From: Margaritifera margaritifera
Lineage: Eukaryota > Mollusca > Bivalvia > Unionida > Margaritiferidae
Length of the DNA stretch: 64,000 nucleotides
Assembly: GCA_029931535.1 (NCBI GenBank)
Contig: JAQPZY010001372.1
Coordinates: 2,150,501-2,214,500, forward strand
Reading direction: 5' to 3'
The first letter of the stretch is position 1; every line of letters begins with the position of its first letter. The notes under the pieces are model-generated. The model was not told the DNA's origin. It ran no database searches and was given only the letters and a program-made list of their open reading frames with translations. This document shows positions 50,680-61,260 of this stretch, one piece after another. The translations under genes and the position numbers were made by a program.

Positions 50680-51600
50680 GGAGCAATTCTTGGTACTTTT
50701 TTACCATCTCGGGGGCGTTTTCAGCGCAGGCGGCCATATCTTCTACATTGAAAAGCAACTTTGTACATTAAAGGCCTTTCCTGATCCCATTATCGAGCTA
50801 AGCGTTTGGGTTTGTGCGCCAATGATTGGCCACATGTGCGCAAGAACGCTTTCGTTGAGACGCTCTACCCTGGCTTGGGTAAAACTTTCTTAATTATCCA
50901 GCATAAACTACGCAAAGGCGTTGTTAGCCCCACTGTCTTGTGCAAAGTAGTCGATGTGCATTGGTTCCATCATACATTACAAAAGAATACTCTCTGATGT
51001 CCCAGTCAGAATCAACTGGTTAATAACCTGTATACTGTTGATAGTCATGCATCGTGCCAAGGCCTTAACTTTGGCTGCAAGTCTGAGTTTCTATCCACAT
51101 TAAACTAGTTGCAAAAACGCTCGTAGGAAACCATGTCCGATGCTGTTTCCAAACGCTCTTCACCCTATTTAGCCTGTAAGGGGGCATCGCGTCTGAATGA
51201 TAATCCTTTTCACATTATAGTAAGCATGAAACAGGTGAAAGCTGCGCATCATGCCTGGCCCCTCTGCTCCTACGGGTAGCAGGTGGTTGCGGACTCTGAT
51301 GCCACAACCGGTGGCTGCAAATCAAACAACAAAGTGTAGTTAATTTTGCCAAAACTTCATCTTGTGGTCTGCTGTTCCGGATAACCAAATGTCAACAATA
51401 TTCCTCGACTTGATGTAAGGTAGCACGTTGTTAGCGGCTATGACAATACATTTTTTCCAAAACAAAACGCCCTCCCGTACAAGGTTTAAGCTGCACTTAG
51501 CGGTGTTTTTTTTTCTCTCTCTCTTTCTCTCCGATTCGCTACAGGAAAAGACGCCGCTGACACTGTATTTAGCGTTGCTATTAAAGTGGAGTAATTGTGG
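50680..51600 (+). other. Coding-like GC-rich stretch, not assigned
   Basis: Short open frames on both strands (+ 50,678-50,893 and 50,806-50,997; - 51,340-51,603) have amino-acid-like composition, but no frame or family stands out. A T-rich/(CT) patch lies at 51,506-51,530. In Polinton-like gene order a capsid gene could have stood here, but I cannot show it. Confidence 0.3.
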
Positions 51601-52310
51601 CATTGCCCTTTTTAGTCACAATGTATGTTGTGTTGACCAATAATCTCGTTGGGCCCGTGGCTGTAGAACAGGTGATGTGCACTTGTCCTGGTACCCATGG
51701 TGGGCTTAGTTAAATTGCATTCAAACCAGGATGATATAACACTTCGGAGGCGCTTGCCAATAACATCTTTGACGTGACCTCGTTCGCGACCGCTTCGTTG
51801 AAATCCATCATAATTCCCAATGGATATTACGGCATAAAAACGCTCGAAAAAGTAATAAAGGCTGCCATTCCTGGAATGACTGCGGACTACAACTCGGTCA
51901 CCGGGCAGGTCACAATCATTCTTATGGGTCCAAACAATAGTATCGTTCTCAACAAGTTCGCCCCCATCTTTGGATTCACATTTCAAGGGGTTTTCGGAGC
52001 TGGCACACACATGGCAACAAATGCCCCAGCGTTTTTCAACGTCTCGCGTGTTTATGTCCACCTCGATAAAATAAAGACAGCTGGGAGTATTCTTGATGGA
52101 AAAATAGTCCCCTACTTCAAGTCATTCCAGTGGGTGGTGAGTCCTACGGTAGACTCGTACTGTATCCTTTGGAAAACCATATTGGCGCAGACTACGTGAA
52201 AGCAGCAGGCATGAGTATTACCCATTACGCATTTTAGATGAAAAACAATCGCCTGTTTATATGCTGACGTGCACCATTACCACTGAATTTAAAAATCCGC
52301 ATTAGTGCTC
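51600..52310 (+). pseudogene. Minor-capsid-like protein relic of the GC-rich island
   Basis: The main open part, 51,774-52,199, reads 'SLKSIIIPNGYYGIKTLEK' then 'GQVTIILMGPNNSIVLNKF', 'APIFGFTFQGVFGAGTHMA' and 'FFNVSRVYVHLDKIKTAG'. The order I-P-x-G-Y-Y...L...I, G-x-V-x-I, (I)FGF and a final 'VYVHLD' block is the pattern I associate with the penton/minor-capsid jelly-roll proteins of Polinton and adintovirus elements. An upstream piece 'NLVGPVAVEQVMCTCPGTH' (51,641) and a downstream piece near 52,245-52,300 belong to it in other frames, so it is frameshifted at both ends. It differs strongly from the minor-capsid relics at 2.1-2.9 and 60.5-60.8 kb. Confidence 0.5.
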
Positions 52311-52332
52311 GTGCACTAACAACAAGCACCCT

Positions 52333-52830
52333 ATGAGTCTACGTGGTCCTGGCCTCTTTACCAGCCGCTTTGCAAGCGCCTCCCCGTTTAATGTCGCTCT
52401 AGATTCTAAAACTCTCGGCCATGTGGCGGGCTGTGCCAGCACGGCCAGCGCAAGTCCAAGCACTGGTGCTGCCTTAAAGATCGTGTACTTAACGGCTGAC
52501 AGTATCACATCGGTCAGCGGAATTACTGCAATAAATACGTATGGTTACTATTGCTGGTTTTACCCTCAGCAACAACAACAACACTATCACCGTTCCGGGC
52601 ACCGGAGTTTACTTTATTAACCTCCATGGGAATCGTGGTAACGGAACGTAGTCAACGCTTTCAATCCGTGTAAACGAAGTTGTATGAGCACACAATGGCT
52701 ACATTAATCAGTATGCCGATATCATCTCACAAAAAACTTTACAACTAACGTTGCGTCTATTTTTTGCCGCTGAAGACACCATCGGTTTGAGGGTAGCAAC
52801 GTCAACGCAAAAGCGTCTGGATTTTCGGCC
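52333..52830 (+). pseudogene. Fibre/C1q-like jelly-roll protein relic
   Basis: Starts at ATG 52,333 ('MSLRGPGLFTSRFASASPF'), low-complexity Ala/Ser/Thr-rich to about 52,500. After a frameshift (about 52,530-52,550) it reads 'TIAGFTLSNNNNTITVPGT' and 'GVYFINLHGNRGNGT' (52,545-52,650), then 'STLSIRVNEVV' after a stop. The alternation 'tITVPGTGVYFI' followed by 'STLSIRVN' is the strand pattern of C1q/TNF-like or viral fibre-head jelly rolls. It directly follows the capsid-like relic, as a fibre gene might. Assignment is from pattern only. Confidence 0.4.
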
Positions 52831-52867
52831 ACTCAAATGATCTTCGGCTTTCACAATTAGAACATTC

Positions 52868-53490
52868 GTGCAAGACATCGACAAAGAATGCACACCACTG
52901 GTACGAGAGTATCTGTTCCTCGTTGGGGTTGAAACGTACAGGTTTAGATTGGGGTGTTACGAGAATGCAAAGCAGATGAACATCGAACACTGGGGATACT
53001 TAGAGCATTTTAAGCCAAGCCACGATCTGCTAGGATTAAGGGCCATTTCGCTGTCGGAACAACATACAAAAGTAGTGCCCTCAGGTAGTCTTGGAAGTCG
53101 TTGCTACGACAACAATAGCGTGATATTTGGCAAAACGCCTTCGGGAAAAACCTTTTATTCGGGGTATGTATCACCCATCTCACCAACAGAAAAAACAGAG
53201 TTATATTCGAAAACAATGCGCTGTACCGTATCACAGTAATCATCGAGAAAGCAAACAGTCGATGATCCTGGAAAAACAGAGACCATGGTATTTGTGACCT
53301 TTGCGAGCCTATTGGCAGGCGTTTTGAAGACCGTGTTATTTCCAGATCTAGTGGATCTCAAGCACACTGACTCCTTCTTTGACATCGCCGCCGTCATACA
53401 ATGCTGTTTTTCAATAACAAGACCGTGCCGCTGTCGCTGCTTTAACTTCTTGCCTCTCGAACGAGCAAAAAACAGGCGGAAACCATGAAA
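52868..53490 (+). pseudogene. Unrecognised coding relic after the fibre-like gene
   Basis: A 123-codon open frame (52,868-53,239) beginning 'MQDIDKECTPLVREYLFLV', followed by a shifted frame (53,285-53,488). Composition is protein-like. A piece near 53,185-53,260 in another frame ('VIFENNALYRITVIIEKAN') suggests another beta-strand domain. No family recognised. Confidence 0.3.
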
Positions 53491-53595
53491 AACAAGAAAC
53501 AAGATATTGCGTTGTGTTGTGTAAACGCACAAAGCGGCCTTTATTGAGTTTTATCTGCTTGTTTTTCTGGTGAATTTAAAAGAATGGCAGCCGCC

Positions 53596-53796
53596 TTACG
53601 TGCCATTGACCGCATCTGATATGGCTTGCAAAATTGCATTAGTAAGTTGTGAACTACCAATGCCACTGTCAACATAGTTGTACCGACTGGCCTGCTTTCC
53701 TGCGCAAATTCCAAACCCAAGTAAAAAAAACAAGGCTGCCAAAGTCAAAGTCGCCAAAGGCGCAAAGGCATCAACAAGAAAGCAATCGGTGCACAT
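53596..53796 (-). CDS. Small protein with one membrane segment
   Basis: 66 codons from a true ATG (53,794-53,796) on the - strand. Reads 'MCTDCFLVDAFAP', then a hydrophobic 'LATLTLAALFFLLGFGICA', then a polar tail ending 'AISDAVNGT'. Unbroken. It lies at the right edge of the GC-rich island. No family recognised; possibly a small membrane protein of the virus-like element, possibly chance. Confidence 0.35.
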   Translation of the reverse strand: MCTDCFLVDAFAPLATLTLAALFFLLGFGICAGKQASRYNYVDSGIGSSQLTNAILQAISDAVNGT

Positions 53797-54529
53797 TTTA
53801 CCTGCAATACCACACTATTTTTAAATAAATGAAACGACAGTTTTGCGCCGATCTGCTAAAGGGGGGAGAGTGCTCGGCTGGCCTAACAACTTCCAGTTTT
53901 CAATTGGTTTCCTAAATGGCTTCCAAGCGGCCGGCTTCATGTGGCTAGCAGACTTTCTGACGGGGCTCCCCAACCGGCTGATCTCCACCCCCGGCTGGCC
54001 TAAAAGCTCTATTTTACACTTAGTATAGATTACCTGACCTACATCTCCTGCCGCCTGCCACTTAATTAATATATGTTTATTTCTTTCCTAACAAACAATG
54101 AATTAAATATAGCGGAGGTTTCAAACTTTTTGGAAAACAAATGATTGTTTCCTGTTAGACTTGTTGTTTTCTTGTGAATAAATTTCCAGTTTGAGCAAAC
54201 GACGTCCGTCTGTGATGGTTATAGTAGTACTTTGAAAGAGCGGCTACTGAAAGTCAGGGGACATGGTATAGGTATAATAGTTACGAAGATATCATCTGCG
54301 AATTGCACCAGCAATCAAGCTGGCTCAATGTTGTGTATACGTGTACATAACTAAGTGAGAACGTGGTTTTGTTTATTTTGCTACATCAGCCATATTGTCG
54401 ACTCGGTACATAAATAAGTACATCGTTTTAAATTCCGTGACAATTTCCTGAAAAATATTCATGACTTATTTTCCACCGGATTTGTATAGCTCTACTGGTC
54501 AAAGGCCAGAAAAGCGATATCATTTTGTT

Positions 54530-55790
54530 TGTGATCCGGTGTCCGGCGTCCGGCGTCCAACGTTCTTCGTCCATTGTCCGTTAGCACAAGATTGTTATCG
54601 CCACTCCTTCTAAACTACTCGCAGAATTACCATGAAACTTTAAAATCACATTCATCCCATCGTCTAGTTGGCCCTAAATAAAACTGGCGTCCATCGGACA
54701 TTCAAAATGGCTGTCACGTCTGCCAATTTGAAAATATTTTTTTTCTTAACCTCCTGAATAGATGGTCCTATTGACACAAAATTTTGTTTAAAAGACTTCT
54801 GATGGCCATCTTGAAACCTTGTTGTCAACATTCCTTCTGAATGGATATTCAGATCGAGATGGGGCTTACACTAAAATACTTTGCAATACGTCTAGTTGAT
54901 TCTAAGAGAAAATGGTGCTGATAGGCTTTCCAATATGGCTGCCATGGCATCCATTCTTGAAAATCATGTTATTTCTGCTCCTCCTAAACGGATGGTCGTT
55001 TCCACAATGGAATTTCGCTAAAAACTTATTATGATGTTTCGTTCAGACATGCCCTCGGACATCCAATGTGGCCTCCACGGCGGCCTGCTCGAACTCTTGT
55101 TATCAGAACTCGTCCTGAATAGATGGTCGTATCGACAAAGTGTTTTCTCTCAAAGATGTCATGCGAAGTCTAGTTTGTCTTAAATGCAAATCTTTCCAAT
55201 CACTCTGCCAAACGGATGGCCACAGTTACATGGAGTTTTCAATAAAAACATTTTAAAAAAAAGTCTTATCATCTGTGATTGGTACTCGAAGAAAATGATG
55301 CCAATGTGACAAAATGATGCAGTGTGACATACAATGTGACCAGCATGGTGACCATTTTAAAAATCTTGTTATGGCTACTTTTCTAAAATTGCTGATAGTA
55401 TCAACATGGGGTTTTCTTTAAAATGCTTCTTATGATTTGTAGTTAGACCTAAATGAGAAAGATGCTGATCTGATATTCAGTATTGCCCGCTATTACAACT
55501 AACATGAAAATATTGTAATTGCTGCTACTCCTTATTCGGTAGTCGTAATGATATGGTGATTTACTAAAAGACTTTGTATGGTATCTTGTTTGTCCTGAAG
55601 CAAATAAAATGTTGTCGATCAGATCTCCAATATGACTACCATGATAGCTATCTTGAAAATCGTGCCATAGCTGTTTCTTCTGAACATATGGTCATATAGA
55701 CATGATGTTTTTAATACAAGACTTCTTATAATATCTGGTTGGTCTTAAATTATAATGGCGCTGAGCAGACCCCAGAAAATCTTCTTATCA
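54530..55790. repeat. Degenerate dispersed repeat with internal units
   Basis: Begins with 'gtgtccggcgtccggcgtcc'. Variants of 'aatatggctgccatggcatc' followed by 'cttgaaaatcatgttat' and 'ctcctaaacggatggtcgt' then recur (about 54,706, 54,930, 55,067, 55,332, 55,483 and 55,629). Units are diverged and of uneven length. This wording is common in molluscan genomes as a multi-copy repeat. No coding capacity. Confidence 0.6.
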
Positions 55791-55799
55791 CTAGTTCGC

Positions 55800-57560
55800 T
55801 TAACTTTGAATGATGCCACGTAAATAACCTCTTTTTTTCGCAAGAAATATTACTTTTAGATTAATCCAATCATAGCATGTGTCTGACATTGTGTGCGACA
55901 AGTTCAGTAATCTTCTATCCATAATATCAGGTTCAAGATCAAAAGCCATGATAAAGAAATTTGTACACCACTTACATGTATCTTGGGAAACATAAGAAAA
56001 TAGTTTTGTTACCAAATTTGGTATACTGGGGTTTCACGAGAGTATCAAAGTTGATTTCAATACTCAACAGTTAAATTGAAGAAACTGTCTCATCTTGGAT
56101 TCTGTATAATCTTTTTGGCCATTAGAGCGCCATTCTATTCGATGAACTAGTGTTTATTTTCATAATTTACATATCAACAAAGTGGAATAGTGCTTAGCGC
56201 AGACGCACCTGTGTATTCAGTTTTTTTAGAAGCTGTCTCTTTTTATCACATAAATCGTGTTTCTTCCTTTTCTTTCGCGGTGTAGATTATTAACACCTCT
56301 TGTGTGACAACTAAATTTCTTCGTATTTCAAATACTGAACATTCATGATGAATAATTACAATACAATAATAGCTGATAAGCATAAGGATTTCTGCTTCGT
56401 TATGGCATTGAAAAGCACACAACCTTTTCTGAAAAAATATGGACAAGATATTTAAAGTTTATTCAGTTTCTTAGATTTTTCGGTTTCATAACCTTTATCT
56501 TTCCTGCATTGACATACATTGTGCTGGTGAGTAACTCCAGATTGCACCGAATAAAAATGGGGGTCGGAGGTGGGGAATTTGCTCTACATAATACAGAAAG
56601 AAGATGGAAAAGAAATTCATCGCTACATACGCTGCCATTAAGTCAGCTTAGCATAACAGTAAAAGATATTTGTCCAATCCTCAATCACACAAGCGCCTCG
56701 ACACTTGTCGTGGTGGTTTGCACCTGGTAATTGGATAGATTTAGAAGTAGAGTTGTAAATCTGTAAGAAAAACATTTCTTCAAGTGACACTGACAATGGG
56801 CGGAGGAATCGTATCGGAGAAAGTTAAAAGGAAAATCCAGTCTTTAATCTTGTTATCACTATATGAATCCTTATTAAATTCAAAGTTACTGTACCACTTT
56901 TTAAAGGTTTTGCTGATCAACGCTAAAATTTAATTATCAAAGAACCGCGCCACGTTGGCTATATCCTGGTATGCTCAGACAACTTGAGTTAACCACTTGT
57001 CTCTTCAAGTGAGGTCAGACAGGCACATCTTGCTGGTGATAGTCGTCGAGATATACACATTTAGGTGTATTACTTCTATAATGTTCTATGTATTAAGTTC
57101 GTGCACCTGTATATTTATTAAGATGGATATTAACAAAAACAAACATTTGTTCAAGAGAATTCTGCTTTTTGCCAGCGGTTTTTCTTCATACATTATTTAT
57201 ACAAAACTGGGAGATAATGGTTCGCCTTTCCAATCATGATCCTGATAAATAGACAAATACAATAAATGATATGTTTCCCTGTAAATTTTATTCTTTTGGC
57301 ATTTAGTGTGAGCCGACCTGCAACGTACCATGTTGAATCTCATTTCATATATTGGATCAACAGATTGATCAAGAACAGAACGTGCCATTTGTCATTGTTA
57401 ATTTATCTTTTAATTCGTCTTTCACAGCACGGGATATATTTTATTTTGAATGTTCGTAGGTATTATGAGGTAGATGAAATTTGTTGATAAAAGTTGCGCA
57501 TTCTTTAAATCGTGTTTGTAAACCAATGCTTGTTTCTCGCAATACTTTTCTTTGGTTCCC
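55800..57560. other. No gene recognised
   Basis: AT-rich sequence with frames of 63-80 codons and no family features. No further major-capsid sequence was found here downstream of the fragment at 57.6-57.9 kb. Confidence 0.4.
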
Positions 57561-57576
57561 AATTTGAGTAACACCT

Positions 57577-57910
57577 CTACAAGCCGCACGTATATTTTTT
57601 GATGACGGGTTTGAAATAGTAAACTTTGGTTATCAGATGGAAGACGGTACCACTCCGATTCAGTCTCAGACGAACACCGACTTCGTTCAACAAGAACCTG
57701 TCTTGCAGCTGCATGTTCAAGTGCAAACGATCATTTTCAAATGGCGATCTTGCATATTTTGTTTCGGTCTGTAAATCCTTGATCACTGTGGTCTGTGTCA
57801 TCGTCTGCAATCAATTCCGTGCTGTTTAATTTGCACGGCGTGTCAGGTTTCCAGACTACACAAGCATCGAACTGTGTGTCTTTGGCTTCTTTTCCTGAAA
57901 TGAGTAAATT
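57577..57910 (-). pseudogene. Polinton major-capsid-protein fragment
   Basis: On the - strand, the frame 57,810-57,577 contains 'MQLQDRFLLNEVGVRLRLN', then 'TVFHLITKVYYFKP'. The 'QDR.LLNGV..RLRL.RS' block is a hallmark of the double-jelly-roll major capsid proteins of Polintons/adintoviruses. Upstream in another frame, about 57,900-57,810, is 'FDACVVWKPDTPCKLNSTE', which also fits the MCP region before it. Frameshifted and truncated on both sides. It lies in the same orientation as, and downstream of, the integrase, minor-capsid and small-ORF relics at 60-61.3 kb, as in Polinton gene order. Confidence 0.6.
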
Positions 57911-58215
57911 ATCTTGGCAGACCTAGCTAAGGGTAAGTGTCCGCGCTGCTGCTTGTTAATGAATCTGCTTGTCATTGAAAAGGAAAATTATAATACTCTA
58001 CCAAATAATAAAAGAAATCTTCCCCGAAACCTCTGCATGACTGTAGAACATGTCTCTTTTACATGTTCAATGATATTAGGAAGGACCTTAAATACCGAAC
58101 ATCATATGTAATTTGCTTTTGGAAAGATTGCTGATTCTTTGTTGTACAAAGCGTCATACATTACAAACAACCCTCCAGGAAGTAAAAGATTCCTCCTTTA
58201 CAGAAAAAGTGTGAT

Positions 58216-58620
58216 TCATAGCAATTGTATTATTATAAACGCATAAAAAATCGACCCATAAGTAATACTTGTAGTCTTTGGCAACTCCGCGGCTGCACTG
58301 GTCGTTGCTGTTTTAGTGCTGGTAGTCGTTGGGGACTGTGTAGTTGAAGTAGCAGTGTCAGCTTCAGTGGTTACGATTGTTGGAATCTCCCTTGTTGTGC
58401 TTATCGAGTCCACTGTCGTGCTGACAGTCGTCTGCGACTCTGTTTCCGCAGTGGTGCCTGTGGTTGGCATCTCTGTGGTACTAGCTGTTTCAGTGGTGAT
58501 GGTGCTGGTTGTTATTATCAATTCTGTTGTTGTGCTAGTAGTTTCCAACAGCGTTATAGGTGTTGTTGCCTCTGTGGTGATAATAGAAGTGTCAGTCGTG
58601 GTGCTGCCAGTTGCTGCTTC
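58216..58620 (-). CDS. Mucin-like Thr/Ser-rich terminal exon
   Basis: On the - strand, acceptor 'ctttcatag|gaagcagc' (exon starts at 58,620) opens a 134-residue frame to TGA 58,216-58,218. It starts 'EAATGSTTTDTSIITTEAT' and is made of Thr, Ser and short spacers, typical of heavily O-glycosylated mucin-like stalks. The end is 'AELPKTTSITYGSIFYAFI' with a short hydrophobic tail 'FYAFIIIQLL', possibly a weak membrane or GPI signal. No upstream exon with a signal peptide was found in the window, so it is a partial gene, or a lone Thr-rich gene of the virus-like relic that surrounds it. The + strand open frame here is its shadow. Confidence 0.45.
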   Translation of the reverse strand, partial: EAATGSTTTDTSIITTEATTPITLLETTSTTTELIITTSTITTETASTTEMPTTGTTAETESQTTVSTTVDSISTTREIPTIVTTEADTATSTTQSPTTTSTKTATTSAAAELPKTTSITYGSIFYAFIIIQLL

Positions 58621-58707
58621 CTATGAAAGAATGAATAAAATGGATGAATTGTCAATAACTATTATTTTCCAGTCTTTAAACGATACGTGCTCTAAAACAA
58701 GCAGTAT

Positions 58708-58839
58708 CTTTATATGCTTAACATAATGCCATATATTCCATACGCGTTCATCCTTATATGTTTAGTATAATGCCATATATGACATACGCGTTCATCCTTA
58801 TATGTTTAGCATAATACCATATATGCCATACGCGTTCAT
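58708..58839. repeat. 44-bp minisatellite, 3 copies
   Basis: 'ttatatgtttagcataatgc' plus 'catatatgccatacgcgttcatcc' at 58,710, 58,754 and 58,798. Confidence 0.9.
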
Positions 58840-58849
58840 GGGAATATTG

Positions 58850-60050
58850 CTCTTTGAATTCTCTAAGAGTACACAAGTATTCAAACTACATTTGTGAAGA
58901 AAATCAACGATATTTATTCCGGTAGCTAATATATATTCATAATATCTATTACATTGTCCAGATATGTATCCATGCTTTTTACTCAGTTGTTAATCAGTCT
59001 TTGGTAAGAATTATTTCTAAATCGCTTTTGCTAGAAATCACATATATTCAAATAATTTTCTTCTGTTTCTCCTTGCCTCTAAGTGTTAAATGCGCATGAA
59101 ATTCAGCAACATTTAATACTGCATTTTGGTTTTCAACAACTGTTCTCATCACGGTTTCAATATGAGAATGTTTTAGTTATTCGATCTATAAATCGGGTGA
59201 TCTACATTTCATTAATCGTCATGATCATAATTGAAGCACATACTTACTGAACAAAATCTTTCCAAATTAATTTACTTTCTTTTTTAAAAGTTCTTTCTAA
59301 ACTCCATCGCACTGCATATGCAGTTCTTACTTTTCCTTGCAGTTATCCCATCCTCATATTTTCTGAAGCACCCTATGCAGTACCTTTTTCTGCCAGAACG
59401 AAGCTATACGCACTTAGAAGTTCTGCCAATCTTTCCAAATGGACTGCAAACTTTATTGATTATTTGTGTTTTTAATTTTTTATTTCGCATGTTGAAGTGT
59501 AGAACATGAATTTCTCTCGCACTCAAAGTTTGTTCTTCTGGTACAACTTCACTGAAAACCGAATGCATAATATTGTTCACCGGAGCATCTTGATCTGGAT
59601 TCGTATATTCGTCTTAACCATTTTTACATCGAGACACAAGTCATTTTCATTTAACTCGATGTAATCTTCGGTTCGCTACTTTATTTAGAACTCGATCGGA
59701 GCCGTCGAGGCAATGGACGACGTTGGATGTTACTGTACTCACAAGGATTCTTGAATATTCATCATGGGTGGTGTAGCAAACAGGTCGAGTTCTGTCTTGG
59801 AACATTTGCAGAAGTTGGTGCATCATCTTATTTTAAATAGTAATCGAAGATATCCAGGTCTGTTACATTTATGCGTATTATATTTTTGCCGTGTCCGCGT
59901 TGTCGTAGTGTTTTTGTTGCATCCTTGCTGTCACTTTTGTGTCGGATCAACTGCTGCGATGTCTGTGCGATGTCGTTTTATAGTCGTTTTCTAGATGAAC
60001 ACGTTTTTTTATTCATTCCATGGCGCCAGTTTTGATTACTGTCGGCCCAC
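58850..60050. other. No clear gene; spacer within the - strand relic
   Basis: AT-rich sequence between the major-capsid/mucin zone and the small-ORF relic. Open frames of up to 76 codons have no recognised features. At 59,860-59,990 the + strand is GT-rich and cysteine-coding, probably by chance. Confidence 0.35.
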
Positions 60051-60069
60051 ATTCACGTTTTGGATGAGT

Positions 60070-60245
60070 TATTTTCCTTCCGACAGGGCATGACGTTTAA
60101 AGGTATTCAGTCCTTGGTGGCCGAAAAGTTTAAAAACCGGCACGACGGTACGAAAGACCTATTTAATCATATTGCCCAAAAACCGTATATCAAGCTACTC
60201 CTTGATATATGGGAAAAATGGGTTCCAAGTCACTAGACAATAGTT
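60070..60245 (-). pseudogene. Small basic virion-peptide relic, second copy
   Basis: On the - strand (frames mixed) a 'YQGVA'-like start (about 60,213) is followed by 'FLGNMIK' and 'VFRTVVPVFKLFGHQGL'. This mirrors 'YRGVA', 'GLGDLLK' and 'AFSTVDPILKPM' of the small ORF at 2,913. It sits immediately after the minor-capsid relic, as there. Stops and shifts break it. Confidence 0.5.
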
Positions 60246-60469
60246 TGTGAAAATGACTTTACTTTTGGCGAATACAATAAATTGTCAGAGATCTCCTGTT
60301 AGTGACGAGAAGATAGTGATAATGAAGAAATTATCGAGCGTAGGCAATAGATGCTTCCTTCTTGTTCATCAGCACAGTTCAAAGACGCAGACTCCACTTT
60401 AAATGGAATTACTCAGCAACGGAGCTGATATTTTCCCCATCAGGTTGTATTCTGGCCATCCGAGTACAC

Positions 60470-60790
60470 GAACATCAACTTAAGTTCTTCATTCATTTTG
60501 ATGTTGTATCGACAATACTCAAAGAATATGTTGTTGTTGATATCTTTCTACTGGGAAGGTAAGTTCGTACTACCAACCAGAAGAACAAACAAGGTCGGAA
60601 AAATTTTAATGATAACGTGTTGCCGTCGGAACAATACATTCGTAGACGATGTGTTAGTTCATGGTACTCGATATTCACGCGTTTGATGGTTCTAGCGAGT
60701 GCGTCGCAAAATTGATCATTGAATAAATTCGAGATGGTATCGACGAGATGTCGAGCATTAAATTGATATCCTTCACTGATTCTCATCTAG
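60470..60790 (-). pseudogene. Polinton minor-capsid-like relic, second copy
   Basis: The - strand frame 60,786-60,493 starts 'MRISEGYQFNARHLVDTIS' and continues 'YHELTHRLRMYCSDGNTLS'. In the next frame 'NEELKLMFVYSDGQNTT' follows at about 60,503-60,454. Compare 'MRIHIGYYFNAQHLVETIS' and 'LVFVYSD' of the + strand relic at 2,352-2,700. The residues shared in the same order show common origin. The surviving part is only the middle of the protein. Confidence 0.6.
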
Positions 60791-60949
60791 TGCACATTCA
60801 GTTGGAAATCAGCAAAAGACATGATATGTTCTGTAAAAATGTTTGTGTACTTGCTTGTCTAGTATTTCCGCAATCAAATGCATCTGATTCTCTGTGATAT
60901 TCAAGCCTTGGGTCGGATGAATGATTTATACCAAGGCTACCGTAGGATG

Positions 60950-61260
60950 ACGACGATAACTGACGTGGTCAACTTTGCTGTCACGGTTTTGGTTTCAGGA
61001 TTTTCTGTCATAAATAACCTGATGTGTCGTTTCTTCAAATCGTCTGGGAACTGTCGATTGAGAAATTCGATTCCGTTGTCGGTTTGCCATTAAAGAGGGT
61101 GTCCCAGTAAATGCTAGCCTACATTTCTTCCATGTTAAATAGGTCAATTAGTTTCTGATGCTCTTCTGTTATTGTTGCTGCAATGCTCTGCTTATACAAC
61201 AAGCAATATAAGTGGACGATGATATCAAAATTGGTGTTATTGGTTCTTTCAACACTTCTT
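60950..61260 (-). pseudogene. Polinton-type integrase relic, second copy
   Basis: The - strand at about 61,092-60,990 reads 'WQTDNGIEFLNRQFPDDLK' and 'KRHIRLFMTENPETK', the second-Asp block and the segment leading to the catalytic Glu of retroviral-type integrases. Unlike the copy at 0.5-1.6 kb, the Asp and Glu of TD.G.EF are kept. Before it (about 61,230-61,130, another frame) is 'SIAATITEEHQKLIDLF', which could be the helix after the first Asp strand. After the ENPE block the frame is lost. The minor-capsid relic begins only 160 bp downstream, so the integrase end has been deleted. Confidence 0.55.

Larger units (their letters stand above)
48200..53800 (+). mobile_element. GC-rich virus-like (Polinton-like) relic island
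   Basis: The base composition changes sharply from the AT-rich flanks. One 60-base line at 52,321 is 57% G+C. Coding-like stretches follow each other, mostly on +, each broken by frameshifts or stops: unknown (48.2-49.0 kb), coiled-coil plus hydrophobic protein (49.4-50.2), minor-capsid-like (51.6-52.3), fibre-like (52.3-52.8) and unknown (52.9-53.5). Two better-preserved small frames lie on the - strand. A capsid-type gene next to a fibre-type gene suggests a DNA virus or Polinton-like element. It is not the same family as the relics at 0-3 kb and 57-61 kb. No integrase, polymerase or terminal repeats were recognised, so its ends and class are inferred. Confidence 0.5.

Noticed and set aside
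58316..58726. 136-codon Val-rich + strand frame
   Set aside because: It is the complement of the Thr/Ser-rich (ACN/AGC codon) - strand exon; poly-Val is the expected shadow.
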